DNA from: Bryobacterales bacterium
GTDB lineage: Bacteria > Acidobacteriota > Terriglobia > Bryobacterales > Bryobacteraceae
Assembly: GCA_016713735.1 (NCBI GenBank)
Contig: JADJOP010000001.1
Span: 62,001 to 126,000, forward strand
Direction: 5' to 3'
Length of the DNA stretch: 64,000 bases
Below the pieces are notes generated by a model. It saw only the letters and a program-made list of their open reading frames with translations, did not search any database and was not told the DNA's origin. Position numbers and translations under genes: made by a program. This document shows, piece by piece, positions 24,751-33,967 of this stretch (the stretch's first letter is position 1; every line of letters starts with the position of its first letter).

Positions 24751-27000
24751 TCAGAAGAGCGACAGTTGAACCGTCGGCCCGCCGGGGCGTAGCCAGGGCT
24801 CGTCGGTCGCGCGATCAACAAGTACGTCAGGCCCAGGTGACGGCGCCTCGGCGCCGGTCTCCGCCAACTGCGGTATCGCACCCTTTCGGTCGATCTGAAT
24901 GCTTTCCCAGACGGCCGCTGCCGCGTCTCCAACACCCTGGCGCGTGACCAACTCGCGGGCCATCGCGGTCAGGACGTCGTCATCGTCTTCCATACCCTGG
25001 AGTCCGTCGCACGTCAGCCGGCCTTCCATCGCCAGGGAAACCTGGAGTTTCCGCCCCATGAGCCGCAAGCAGCTTTCCTGGGCCGTCTGCGAATACGCGA
25101 AGAACGCGACACGCACTGGACGCTTCTGCCCGATCCGCCAACTGCGCCGGCTCGCCTGCCGCAAAACATAAGTCGAGTAGCCTGTTTGCACGAAGAAGAT
25201 GGACACGTACTCCCAGAGGTCCAGTCCGGTCATCGTGAGAATCGGATGCCCGATGCATACCTGAGTGCCGTTTCGCCGCTGTCGTTCGTACCAGGCTTCC
25301 CGCTGCTCCGGGGGCACAGCCGATGTCAGCACCTCGGCGCGAATGCCCTCCTTGCGCAGCAATTCCTGGAGCCGCCGCGTCACGTCGCGTTTCTGGGTAA
25401 AAACGGCATACACCTGAACCTTGCGGCCCAGCGCCAGCTCACTCTTGATCTCCTCGATCAGCCGCCGCTCCTTCGCGTAGACGAACTCCTGTGGGAGGTC
25501 CGCGGGTTCGGCGATCACGAACCGCTCGCGCTGGCCGTCGTCGTTCGTCCGGCTGCCATAGAGCGTGCCCAATCCGAAAGGCCGGTCCGGATAAAGCAGC
25601 AGCGCGTTCATCGCGGTGCTGAGCACCGACGCGTTCCCGTGGTTGTCCCGAATCGCCGCGCGAACAGAGTCCTCGAGATCCGCGTAGGCTTTCTTGAGCG
25701 CCGGGTCCATTTCCACCGGCACCACCTCCTCCTGATACGGCGGAAGCGCGTCGGAGATATCTTCGAGAGAGACGAACGCCGCCAGGTTCATGAGGTACTT
25801 GCCGAACAGCAGCGGCGACGCTCAGGGGCGCCGTTTTACTGTGGTTGTCGCCTTCGCCTTTGAGCAGGCGTTGTCTGATGGTTCAATCGTGGTGACCTTT
25901 TCAAGGACACCGTAGGTCTCCGCGAACTGGCGTATGCCAGACTCGCCGTAGTCGAACCCGTCCCCTTTCATGGCCCGAGGATCGAGGCGGTAGAGGATCA
26001 TAAACAGCTCGTCGGCGTAGCCGCCCAGAAGCGTGCCGGTGAGCACGACCGTACGGTCGCAAGCTGCGGCGAGCGTCCCCAGCGCATTGCCTTGCGCCGT
26101 CTCGCCACTCTTTAGCTCGTGAACTTCGTCGGCGATTCCGTAATCGAAGAAGCCATCGAGGTAGCGCCGGATGAACTCGATCGGCGCCATGCGGTGGATC
26201 TTCGCGTTGTCCGCCTGCCACAGGGGGCTGAAGAACGGCTTGCGACCGTTCGGTCCGTCAGCCAGTACGGTCTCGGCAAACTTGATCTTGCGGAAGTCGG
26301 AGCGCCGGAGTTGATCGTCGCCGAGAATCACCGGCTGCCCGGTGTCGGGGTTTACGACATTGCCCTGATAGGGTCCCGAAGACGGCGTCCGGTAGGCGTG
26401 CCGCCAGAAGTACCCGAGCTTGGCGCGCTCCCTCGACACAATCCAGATCGACGGCGCCTGCACCTGCGCGCGCCATCGAGCCAGCGCCGAGCGGTGGGTC
26501 TTGGCGAGGCGCAGATCGCTGAGAGTGGTCCTCAGGCCCTCGCGGATCACGCGTCCATTGCGGAGGCGGACTTCATTGACGCCGGCGAATCCGTTCGATC
26601 CAAGTCCGTTCCGCACGCCGTCGATGAGGAACACCCGCACGCCGGGCACCGTCAGAAAGCACTCGCGAGCCCATTTCTCGCCCAGCTGCGGCGGCGCCAT
26701 GACCAGACACGTGAACGGCCGTCCGTTCGCCGATGTGAACACGCTGCCGAGCGAGATGAGCGTCTTGCCAGTGCCGCACTCGGCGATGGCCGCCGCACTG
26801 CGCGACTCCTGCCACCGCTTCACGATGCCCATGATGGCCAGAGTCTGAGCCGGGAAGGGCCGCCGTTTCAGCCGTGCCAGCGCCGGCCAAGGCTCGTCGC
26901 CGGGCGTGTGGAGCGCCGGGAACTGCTGCAGCACGCGCTCGCTGAGTGAGGGGCCGTAAGTCCGCAAATAATCCGAGATCGATGAGGGCGTTCCGGTCAT
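24751..27000 (-). CDS. Superfamily 2 (SNF2-type) helicase split by an in-frame TGA
   Basis: From ATG 27000 (MTGTPSSISDYLRTYGPSLS, AGGAG upstream) the frame has Walker A AECGTGKT (73-80), motif II DEVH (291-294) and motif III TGT (321-323), reaching a TGA at 25822-25824 after VKRRP. The same frame continues without shift: ASPLLFGKYLMNLAAFVSLE to the C-terminal RecA lobe with motif VI-like RQASRRSWRIGQKRPV and ends at 24751. Family members commonly have Gly at the stop position (RPGASP, from memory), so GGA to TGA is likely. As read it gives 392- and up to 356-residue pieces, the second with an internal ATG at 25791. It would remodel DNA or protein-DNA complexes. Confidence 0.85.
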
Positions 27001-27046
27001 TGGAGAACTCCTGCTGTGGTGGATGAAGAACGTGGATGGATGGCGG

Positions 27047-27688
27047 CTATGCCACTTGAACCGCCGCACTCGGCGCGAATTCCGGCGGGATCTCGATCGC
27101 CTTCCGGCGCAGCCCTTGACTGAGGATTCGCAGCATCCGCAGTTTCGTGCCCTTGACCGCAATCGGCGAACAGTTGAGGCCAACCAGCGGCTCCGTCAGG
27201 CCCCGCCGGTGAAGTTCACCGTGAAACCAGCCGCCCCATTCCGGCAGCACAGGCAACCCAAATCGCACGGCCAGGCGGTGCAGAACGAAGTCCGGCGAGT
27301 CGTCATAGAGTACCGTTCTTCGCGCGTCCGCGTTCGCTCCAAGTGTGGTTTCGAAGAACACTTTCGACAGCATGACGGCGTGACGGACAGGCCGTTTCCG
27401 CCCCGGCACCTGTAGCGAGGATCGGTAGATGATCGGCATTTCACCCACTGAGCCGAAGAACTGGCAATCAGTGAGGTCCACCTGGAGGCGCAGCCCTTCG
27501 TGAGCCGCCGCCAGCATCGCGCTGATCTCCTGGTCGCCGCCAAATACGGAAACCAGGTGAAGGTCGGCTGACCGTTGCTCGGGAACCTCCGCGACCAGCC
27601 GGTCCAACCGGACGGAGACGTTGGTGATGGTGTCACGTGTCTGCCGGACGAACGTCAGCTTCCCCATTCGCAGGTGTGCGTTCTTCAT
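27047..27688 (-). CDS. Hypothetical island protein
   Basis: A 213-residue protein from ATG 27688, with GGAAGGAC upstream, overlapping the methyltransferase 3' end by 56 bases. Segments SADLHLVSVFGGDQEISAML and LQVDLTDCQFFGSVGEMPII suggest an alpha/beta fold; the C-terminus (GLNCSPIAVKGTKLRMLRIL) is basic. I do not recognise a family. Position between a methyltransferase and a helicase suggests a DNA-metabolism role (inference). Confidence 0.6.
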   Translation of the reverse strand: MKNAHLRMGKLTFVRQTRDTITNVSVRLDRLVAEVPEQRSADLHLVSVFGGDQEISAMLAAAHEGLRLQVDLTDCQFFGSVGEMPIIYRSSLQVPGRKRPVRHAVMLSKVFFETTLGANADARRTVLYDDSPDFVLHRLAVRFGLPVLPEWGGWFHGELHRRGLTEPLVGLNCSPIAVKGTKLRMLRILSQGLRRKAIEIPPEFAPSAAVQVA

Positions 27689-28748
27689 GACGGTCCTTCC
27701 CTTCCTTGGTCCGTGGCGTCTCTGTCAGCAGGGCGATACGGCCATCGGCGTACAGAAGTGTGAGCCGCTGGGAGAAACGCTCCCGTTCACGAATTACGGT
27801 CTCGCCGTGATCGCTTTCTTCCTCTGTCCTCTGCACAACCTTGACGCTTTCCCAGTTCGCGACGTGACGATCCGCGCCCGTCCCCGCGCAGCCGTTGACC
27901 AGCCCGGCAACGGTAAGTAGGCCGAGTTGGCCCCTGTGGAGCGGAGTCAATGGTCGCCCGAAGAACTCCGTCTTCGGCGCGTGCGTCACTCGCTGCGCCT
28001 GTCTCCAGGCAGGTGATGCTTGCAACAGGTCCTCAACCAGGTCGAGGGGAAGACCGCGGTATTCGAGCCGCGCCGCTGAACTCGGCGGCACCGTGTAGGT
28101 GCGATCCGGCGTGTCCGCCAAAGCCGGGATTTCGTTGTACCGTCGCGTGAGATCTGCCAGCATCCGGTGGCCTTGGCTAATGGCTGCGTCCGACATTCGG
28201 TCGCGCTCCTGGCGCGTGCGGCGAACGCCGAACACGACAACCTCGCGGTACTTCGCGGCCTCCGGCTCGGTCAGCCGGTAGATCGCCTTGTCGCGGAATT
28301 GAGGGGTGAGCGTATTCCGGCAATCAAACACACGGTCAAAGGGGAGAACCATGACGAGCACGCCGGTTGGACGGATCCATCGGGCAATCCAATCGAGGAA
28401 GATTTTCTCCATGCGCTCGTTGCGCCCCTGGCCGATTTCCCAACAGAACGGCGGATTTTGATAGATGAGCGAGAACGACTCGACCGGCGTGTGCGTTTCG
28501 AGGGCATTGCCCTGGATCACCTCGTCGAGGACCGCGCGCGCTTCCTCGGCCCGGTGCGCGTCGAGCTCGATGCCGTACCGGCGGACAGCGGCATCGCCGG
28601 TGACGACGCGGAACGCTGCTCCCGTTCCCACGCACGGGTCGAGGACGCTCGCGACATCGGTCGAAAAGCACAGGAACCGCCGGATCCGGGACGCTTCGGC
28701 GAGCGGCAGTGGGAAATGGCCGAGTTTAAGCGTCGCCTCAGTCCGCAT
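27633..28748 (-). CDS. SAM-dependent DNA methyltransferase-like protein (NPPF type)
   Basis: A 371-residue protein from ATG 28748 (MRTEATLKLGHFPLPLAEAS). SVLDPCVGTGAAF (35-46) is the SAM-binding motif I and IYQNPPF (95-101) the catalytic motif IV of N6-adenine-type methyltransferases; VLVMVLPFDRVFDCRNTL follows. It resembles plasmid/phage proteins annotated DUF6094. No restriction enzyme is adjacent, so it is probably an orphan methylase protecting or marking island DNA. Confidence 0.8.
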   Translation of the reverse strand: MRTEATLKLGHFPLPLAEASRIRRFLCFSTDVASVLDPCVGTGAAFRVVTGDAAVRRYGIELDAHRAEEARAVLDEVIQGNALETHTPVESFSLIYQNPPFCWEIGQGRNERMEKIFLDWIARWIRPTGVLVMVLPFDRVFDCRNTLTPQFRDKAIYRLTEPEAAKYREVVVFGVRRTRQERDRMSDAAISQGHRMLADLTRRYNEIPALADTPDRTYTVPPSSAARLEYRGLPLDLVEDLLQASPAWRQAQRVTHAPKTEFFGRPLTPLHRGQLGLLTVAGLVNGCAGTGADRHVANWESVKVVQRTEEESDHGETVIRERERFSQRLTLLYADGRIALLTETPRTKEGKDRHEERTPANGEADVRPADT

Positions 28749-29103
28749 CCGTGGCGCTCCTCGTCGGCCCCGCTGCTGCTGTTGCTCCTTCGGGCATCCC
28801 GACATGGATGGCATCGCCGCATCGGTGCGCAAAGAACCGCGCGTGCAGATCGCGCAGACTGCCAATCAACTCACCCTGTACGGAGGCCATTTCCGGGTGA
28901 GCCTCGATCAACGTGGAGAGCGACCGCTGCGCCAAGTCTTCGCGATTGTCAGCCGCGATCAGCCGATGGCATTCGTCGCAGGCGGCCCATCCGCCCTCGC
29001 TGGCCGAGACCAGCGGCCCGATGGTCATGGCGATGAAGCTCGCTGCGGGATAGCACCACGCCGGCGCTTTCGCCGAGCAGAAATCGCAAAACAGGTTTTC
29101 CAT
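28738..29103 (-). CDS. Small zinc-ribbon-like protein
   Basis: A 121-residue protein, MENLFCDFCSAKAPAWCYPA then WAACDECHRLIAADN. The two CxxC pairs (residues 6-9 and about 42-45) predict a zinc ribbon. It overlaps the methyltransferase start by 11 bases. Function unknown; possibly nucleic-acid binding. Confidence 0.6.
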   Translation of the reverse strand: MENLFCDFCSAKAPAWCYPAASFIAMTIGPLVSASEGGWAACDECHRLIAADNREDLAQRSLSTLIEAHPEMASVQGELIGSLRDLHARFFAHRCGDAIHVGMPEGATAAAGPTRSATDAD

Positions 29104-29201
29104 GGTTTGTTTCCTTCTGGTTGAGAGACAAAACGGGCGCTCGAAGGCGCGCGGGTGACGGTAACCGGTTGACCGGGCGTTACCAGCGGCGGGGCCGGTT
29201 G

Positions 29202-29705
29202 CTAGCGATCGGACTTATGGCGGAGCCGATGACGCTCCAGGATGGAATCGTGAAGCCGCGCCGACATGTAAAAGCCGCTGGCTTCCAGGTCCGAAACGGT
29301 CGCCGGGAAATCCGCCAGCAGGCCGAGGGAGTCGGCCCGTTCGAGCACACCCAACGTACCGACTACCGGGAGCCGGAGCCGGAGAGCCAAGGCACGACCG
29401 TCCCGGTCATCCATGAGCAGCAAGTCCGCATCGAGTTCGATCGCCAGTTGGATCGCCTCGCGCTCCCCTCGATCAAGCGACTCCATCGCCGGATCGTCCG
29501 GACCGGGCGTGCGCGGGGATTGGATAGACAACCACTCTGGTGTCAACTTGAGCCAAGTGGTGACGAGCGTAGGAGTCTTTTCCGCCTGGAGTTCGTTCCA
29601 GACAGCCGCCGGTATGGTGACGGTCCCATACAGCTTTCCGAGAAGACCGGCTTCGCCAATTGCGATCAAGTGCCGCAAAGGCGTTGTGTCAGAGACGACG
29701 ATCAT
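29202..29705 (-). CDS. DUF3368-type PIN-domain toxin
   Basis: A 167-residue protein starting MIVVSDTTPLRHLIAIGEAG, with the DxSPLxxL-like N-terminus of DUF3368 PIN proteins and LLLMDDRDGRALALRLRLPV, the second acidic cluster. It overlaps its upstream partner as ATGA (29702-29705). PIN proteins of this group act as ribonuclease toxins paired with UPF0175 antitoxins. Confidence 0.82.
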   Translation of the reverse strand: MIVVSDTTPLRHLIAIGEAGLLGKLYGTVTIPAAVWNELQAEKTPTLVTTWLKLTPEWLSIQSPRTPGPDDPAMESLDRGEREAIQLAIELDADLLLMDDRDGRALALRLRLPVVGTLGVLERADSLGLLADFPATVSDLEASGFYMSARLHDSILERHRLRHKSDR

Positions 29706-29986
29706 TTGCGCTCAGGCGGTCTTCCTGACGCAGCCTCGTGCAACGATGCTTCGCGATCGAGATCGGACGGCTCGAGGTCGAAGACAGCAACGCCGTGCTT
29801 TCCGAGAAACTCCTGCGCTTCCCAGCGGGTCGCGAGGCCGAGGAGCCTGCGGACCTGCGCCAGAGTCAGCAATCGCTGCCGGTAACCCTCGACTGCAAGC
29901 TCCTCTCGCAGGTGCAGTGACAGATCTCCCCAGTGCGGTTCGAGGGCGCCGCGAATGTCGTCCGGCACATCAATTGACAGAGGCAC
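29702..29986 (-). CDS. UPF0175-family antitoxin
   Basis: A 94-residue protein, MPLSIDVPDDIRGALEPHWG then LREELAVEGYRQRLLTLAQV and RRLLGLATRWEAQEFLGKHG, the UPF0175 helix-turn-helix pattern. Paired with the following DUF3368 PIN toxin through an ATGA overlap. Confidence 0.82.
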   Translation of the reverse strand: MPLSIDVPDDIRGALEPHWGDLSLHLREELAVEGYRQRLLTLAQVRRLLGLATRWEAQEFLGKHGVAVFDLEPSDLDREASLHEAASGRPPERK

Positions 29987-30212
29987 GGGCTTTCTCCTCC
30001 TCCATTATGATGCGAACCGGACCGCGTGCCTCGGCGACAGCCTTGGTGGCGGCGGGTTCGCTCGCCGGCCGACCTTCAAGCCCGTCGATCAGAGGTTTGC
30101 TCCATGCGATCTCCAAGACACGTCCACAGGCGCACCGAAAGCGGACTTCGTGACGCATCGCGTAGCGCCGCCCGCACGGGCATAGCAGCACGTACACCGA
30201 GTGCAGCCGCAT
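29970..30212 (-). CDS. Small zinc-finger-like protein
   Basis: An 80-residue protein: MRLHSVYVLLCPCGRRYAMR then VRFRCACGRVLEIAW gives two CxCG knuckles that could hold one zinc. It overlaps the antitoxin start by 17 bases. No family is recognised. Confidence 0.55.
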   Translation of the reverse strand: MRLHSVYVLLCPCGRRYAMRHEVRFRCACGRVLEIAWSKPLIDGLEGRPASEPAATKAVAEARGPVRIIMEEEKARASVN

Positions 30213-30223
30213 AGCGGAGCCTC

Positions 30224-30856
30224 CTATTCCGAAAGAGTGGCGACGGCCGTGTCCGGTGAAGTGACCTCCGCCGAGGCTGCCGACGATGCCGGTTTCTCAA
30301 CCAGCCCGTGACAGTGCCGGCAGTTCGCGCAGGCCGCACCAGCCGTGACCAGCTTCACTGCTTCCAGGAACTTCGCCGGGATCGGCTTCACCTCCCCACC
30401 TCGCGTGAAGAACTCCGGCGCCAGCCCGTCCTTGAGCAGCTCCAGAGGCAATTGCCCATCGATACCTCGGAAGAAGACCGATGAGACGACCTGCGGGCGC
30501 TTTCCGTCGGCTGCCTCCGCGAGCCGGTGATAGATGATCGCCAACTGATACGTCTGCTCCACCCTGGCCATCTCCACACTGACGAGTTCCGCGGCAACGA
30601 CCACGGCGTGCACTCCGTTGCCGGTGACGCGATCGAGCTTCTGAAGCCACGGCAGGCGCGCGCCATCGGGCGAGAAGTACGAGATGTACCGTCCGATCGC
30701 CCGGTTTCCGCCGCCGCTTTCGACCCCGCGGAGCACCCAGCGGTTGGCGCGGGCCTGTCTCGCCACCGTCACCCACGTCTGGCAGTAGACACCCGCCGAT
30801 TCGAGTCTCCGCAGTAGCGGCTTCGGCAGCACCAGACGGGCAAGTTCCTTTGGCAT
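30224..30856 (-). CDS. Hypothetical protein with C-terminal cysteine cluster
   Basis: A 210-residue protein from ATG 30856 with AGGAGG ten bases upstream. MPKELARLVLPKPLLRRLES opens a compact alpha/beta region (YQLAIIYHRLAEAADGKRPQ, VVSSVFFRGIDGQLPLELLK); near the end ACANCRHCHG could bind zinc. No family is recognised. It lies between the primase and small zinc proteins, 13 bases after the primase stop. Confidence 0.6.
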   Translation of the reverse strand: MPKELARLVLPKPLLRRLESAGVYCQTWVTVARQARANRWVLRGVESGGGNRAIGRYISYFSPDGARLPWLQKLDRVTGNGVHAVVVAAELVSVEMARVEQTYQLAIIYHRLAEAADGKRPQVVSSVFFRGIDGQLPLELLKDGLAPEFFTRGGEVKPIPAKFLEAVKLVTAGAACANCRHCHGLVEKPASSAASAEVTSPDTAVATLSE

Positions 30857-30869
30857 ACTTTTGACCTCC

Positions 30870-31823
30870 TCACCGTTTCGTTGGCGGCACCGGCACGCCG
30901 AACGCCGCCCGAATCTGCTCTTTCGTGCATCCCGCCCAGCACAGATACTTGTGCGATTCCTCAACAGAGATGGCCAGGTTGTCGCGGCTGCGATCGCGAC
31001 CGGCCGCGGCACAACTCGGACACTGTGTGACCCAGTTGCGTCCGACCCTTCGGCGCGGCGTCACGTAATCGAGGATGTGAAAGTGCACACGCGAGGAAGG
31101 CAGCGTGGCCGGTCGCGTCTCCGTTCGCGATGTTTCCTCTTCGACCGGAAGGCCGGCAACGAGCGTCCCAAGTTGCCGCTCGGTGACGCGCCGCAGACTG
31201 CGCAGGTAGGCCATCTGGGCTTGCAGGTCGTACGCCGCGCCATAGAACCAGTAGCGGCGGTTCGCGGCGCGGTGTATCCCGAGCGGTCCACGGATTGCGT
31301 TGCCAAACCGTCCTTCCTCGATTCGGTCCTGTTTCGGAAACAGTTCGATGCCCTCGGTAGGTCCGGCGCCCTTCAACTGCACCGAAAGCTTGCCGGCCAG
31401 GTGACAAACGTAGACACGCGCCTGCCGTGCGAGCACGGGAGACCCGAACAGTATCCACAAGTGCCCGCCGCGTCGGCTCTGCTCGAGCGCAGCCTGGATG
31501 CCGTCCTGCTGAAGCTCGTATTGCAACTTCAACAGGTCATCGATCGCCCTACGGTAGTCAGCGTCGATCGCCATCCACTTCGCGCGTTGCGTGTGCGGAT
31601 TGATCGCATAGATGCCGAGCGTGATCTCACCGGCGAGATGCCGGCGGATGTCGGCGAGCGTCAATTCGCGATGTTTGCCGCCCGCTGCGCGCGGGCGGAA
31701 GTAGTAGTGGCGCCCCGAGTCCGGGTGCGGGCGGTCCGATTGCCGGGTGTAGGCGCGGCGGTTGACGAACCACCGCGCGTACTCGGCCGCCATATCGTCG
31801 GTAGCCTTCAGCAGGTCCGGCAT
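30870..31823 (-). CDS. Archaeo-eukaryotic-type primase (TOTE-like) with C-terminal zinc ribbon
   Basis: A 317-residue protein from ATG 31823. KWMAIDADYRRAIDDLL (83-99) carries the metal-binding hDhD motif and SRRGGHLWILFGSPV (116-130) the following histidine motif of AEP primase-polymerases; IYAINPHTQRAKW just before is typical of the TOTE-associated branch. The C-terminus has QCPSC (267-271) and YLCWAGC (293-299), a CHC2-like zinc ribbon. It would synthesise primers for island replication or repair. Neighbouring helicase, Rad52 and methyltransferase genes fit a replication module. Confidence 0.82.
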   Translation of the reverse strand: MPDLLKATDDMAAEYARWFVNRRAYTRQSDRPHPDSGRHYYFRPRAAGGKHRELTLADIRRHLAGEITLGIYAINPHTQRAKWMAIDADYRRAIDDLLKLQYELQQDGIQAALEQSRRGGHLWILFGSPVLARQARVYVCHLAGKLSVQLKGAGPTEGIELFPKQDRIEEGRFGNAIRGPLGIHRAANRRYWFYGAAYDLQAQMAYLRSLRRVTERQLGTLVAGLPVEEETSRTETRPATLPSSRVHFHILDYVTPRRRVGRNWVTQCPSCAAAGRDRSRDNLAISVEESHKYLCWAGCTKEQIRAAFGVPVPPTKR

Positions 31824-31868
31824 AGGTTTTGAATACACCTGGTTCTGGAATTCGCAAAGCGAGTTTGC

Positions 31869-32225
31869 CTAATGCCGGATCGCCGCGAGCCGTCCCGGGT
31901 TCTCGGCGAATTCGAGCAGCCGGAACTCCCGAATCTTCTGCCGCATCTCGGCCGTAGAGTATCCGCCGAAGATCCCGTCGGCAGGTTCCATCAGCCAGAA
32001 CACGCCGCGCTTGCGGTCGTAGACGTAGAACTCGCCGGAGCGCTCGTCTTCGGCCGCCATGACGAACAGAAGCACGCCGCGGGCGTACTCCACCCAGTGG
32101 GCGACCACCGCCTCACCGACCGCCAGGAACGAGCCGACGATCTCGGTCAGATCGCGCTCGGGGCGGATGTTCAGATCCTTGGTGCTGAGCACCGCGCTCG
32201 CGCACAAGTTGCCATCGTTGTTCAT
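31869..32225 (-). CDS. Hypothetical protein
   Basis: A 118-residue protein from ATG 32225 (MNNDGNLCASAVLSTKDLNI) with AGAGAAAGGAAA upstream. SFLAVGEAVVAHWVEYARGV and EFYVYDRKRGVFWLMEPADG suggest a small beta-rich domain. No family is recognised. It is the first gene after a promoter-like box at 32376-32388. Confidence 0.55.
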   Translation of the reverse strand: MNNDGNLCASAVLSTKDLNIRPERDLTEIVGSFLAVGEAVVAHWVEYARGVLLFVMAAEDERSGEFYVYDRKRGVFWLMEPADGIFGGYSTAEMRQKIREFRLLEFAENPGRLAAIRH

Positions 32226-32375
32226 ATTTCGCTTTCCTTTCTCTGGAGGTTGGTTACCGGCGGACACACGAACGCCAGGCGTCGTGTGCACCGTGATGAG
32301 GTTGGGGATCGAACGGCATCCCGAACCGGGAGCCGTCAAGAAGGGTTACGTTGCAGAGGCGTGAGGCTGCCTCGC

Positions 32376-32388
32376 CTATATACAAAGG
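32376..32388 (-). promoter_or_regulatory. Promoter-like box shared with the sigma-factor gene
   Basis: The minus strand reads CCTTTGTATATAG, 13 bases identical to the box in front of the sigma-factor gene at 59319-59331. It lies in the 170-base gap between the Rad52-like gene and the 118-residue gene. It may drive the 32.2-23.9 kb genes. Function inferred from the match. Confidence 0.4.
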
Positions 32389-32395
32389 ATGCGGT

Positions 32396-33394
32396 TTACT
32401 TGTTCCGGTTCGCCGCCGCCTCGACACGTTCGAGCAACACCCGGAGCGTCTCGCGATTCGGGATGTCGTCGATCGAGTCGCTCGGCAGGTTGACTTCGCC
32501 GCAGATCGCCGCATACTCGGCATCGCGGATGACGGAAGTCGCTGCGCGCAACCGCTCGATGCCTTTGGCGATATCGGCCAATCTTTCGAGCACGGTGGTG
32601 AGTTTTGCGTAGCCGGCCTTCGACGGGTCGGTGACGCCGGCGTACTTGTGCAGCGTGAACTTCGACAGTCCGAATCCGACCTGGTCGCAGAGTTGCTGCA
32701 CTTGCGCGAGCGTCTCCTGCTGCACAAGCCCCTGCCGCGCTCCGGGCCCCTTCGACGCGGTGTGCTGGTTCGGCGATCGCGGTCGTGCCCACTCCGGCAG
32801 ACTCGGCGTACGCACCGGACGGTTGTACTGGTCCAGGTCCTCCCAGACCTTGTCGAGGTCGTACAGGTATCGGCCGAGTCCGAAACACGCGCACGCGCGT
32901 TTGAACGCCTGAGCTTCGGCTCGTGTCGCCGCGTTCTCGTCGTCGGCCCACTCCTCGCCCATGCCGGTGTGCGAGCCGAGTCCGTGAACCACGACGGTCG
33001 AAACGACAACGACCTTCGCTGCGACGATGCTCTGCTTGTTCTCGCGCGCGGTTGGACGCTCGAAGTTCTGCGCGACCTGCACAATGTACTCGCGCGTCCA
33101 GCCCCACTCGCCGAACACGTCGTTCAGCCGGTCGGTGTACGCACGCTGGTCGGCGTACGCGACAAGCTGACCGCGCTTGACCGGTCCGTGCCGGGACTGC
33201 TGCGTCGAGGTCGCCGTGACGCGCCATTTGATCTCGGCCGGATCGAACGGTTCGCTCAACCGCTCGCGAATCCCGGCGACGCGCTCCGGCGTGAATCCGC
33301 CGCGCGTTTCCATTTCCAGATTGGGAGGCACGGCGCTGGACTGCATCGCATGCCCATGCGTCACCGCTCCGTTGACGTAACTCATCGTGTTCAT
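32396..33394 (-). CDS. Rad52-like single-strand annealing protein
   Basis: A 332-residue protein from ATG 33394 (AAAGGAG upstream). QRAYTDRLNDVFGEWGWTRE and ATRAEAQAFKRACACFGLGR then YLYDLDKVW are the conserved core of the Rad52/Rad22 annealing family found in phages and plasmids. It would anneal complementary single strands during island recombination or replication. The C-terminal half is helical and unassigned. Confidence 0.85.
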   Translation of the reverse strand: MNTMSYVNGAVTHGHAMQSSAVPPNLEMETRGGFTPERVAGIRERLSEPFDPAEIKWRVTATSTQQSRHGPVKRGQLVAYADQRAYTDRLNDVFGEWGWTREYIVQVAQNFERPTARENKQSIVAAKVVVVSTVVVHGLGSHTGMGEEWADDENAATRAEAQAFKRACACFGLGRYLYDLDKVWEDLDQYNRPVRTPSLPEWARPRSPNQHTASKGPGARQGLVQQETLAQVQQLCDQVGFGLSKFTLHKYAGVTDPSKAGYAKLTTVLERLADIAKGIERLRAATSVIRDAEYAAICGEVNLPSDSIDDIPNRETLRVLLERVEAAANRNK

Positions 33395-33454
33395 CTCCTT
33401 TCCATCGCGCACCACGTCGCGACGATCTTGAAAGTGCTGTTCGGATGACGCGCG

Positions 33455-33676
33455 TCATCCGTAGACGTAATACCGGACTGCCTCGCCGGGACTGCAAATC
33501 TCGCACACGCGATTCCGGAAACTGCCGTCGTACTCGCACCGGTCGCCTCCGAAGAAGCGCACGTGTACGTATCCCAACTCCTGCAAGCGCCGCTTCAACC
33601 AGCCTCTTCGAAACCAAACCCCCACGCGCCCTCAGAGGTCCGGGTGCTTCCTCGCGCTGTGTTTCACTGCGAACAT
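33455..33676 (-). pseudogene. Small frame interrupted by an in-frame TGA
   Basis: ATG 33676 has a strong AAAGGAG. It gives MFAVKHSARKHPDL, then TGA at 33632-33634, and the same frame continues for 58 codons: GRVGVWFRRGWLKRRLQELG then FFGGDRCEYDG and CEICSPGEAVRYYVYG to a TGA at 33455. The downstream part looks protein-like with a CxxC pair and could also start at GTG 33622. It is either a stop mutation or a short upstream ORF before a small gene. Confidence 0.45.
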
Positions 33677-33967
33677 CGCTTAGCTCTCCTTTCGGCCAAC
33701 TCGCGATCTCGCGAGTTCGAGGCCGGTCTCGGGAGCGGCAAGATTCCACTCTCGTCGAACCGCCGCGGCTCCCGCACTCCTCATTCCTCTCTCCACCGGC
33801 CTCACCCATCACTCCTCAAAGGCTCGTCGGTTTTACCGCTCTCGAACCTGTTCGAAATCTCACGGTTCCAAGGGGTAGTCTGGCTGTATCTTTCTGCAAA
33901 CAAGATGCTTATCTGATGTCAAGGGGAGAGGAAGGGGACAGACAGGGAAGCCAAGGGGAGCCGGCCA
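33677..33967. other. Non-coding gap within the island
   Basis: No convincing gene on either strand. It contains the ribosome site of the small interrupted frame and an AT-richer segment near 33880-33920 that could hold a promoter for the minus-strand genes below. Confidence 0.5.

Noticed and set aside
24751..33676. TGA reassigned to an amino acid in the island
   Set aside because: TGA is the ordinary stop in many island genes, including ATGA overlaps; only two frames are interrupted, so local mutation or error is more likely.
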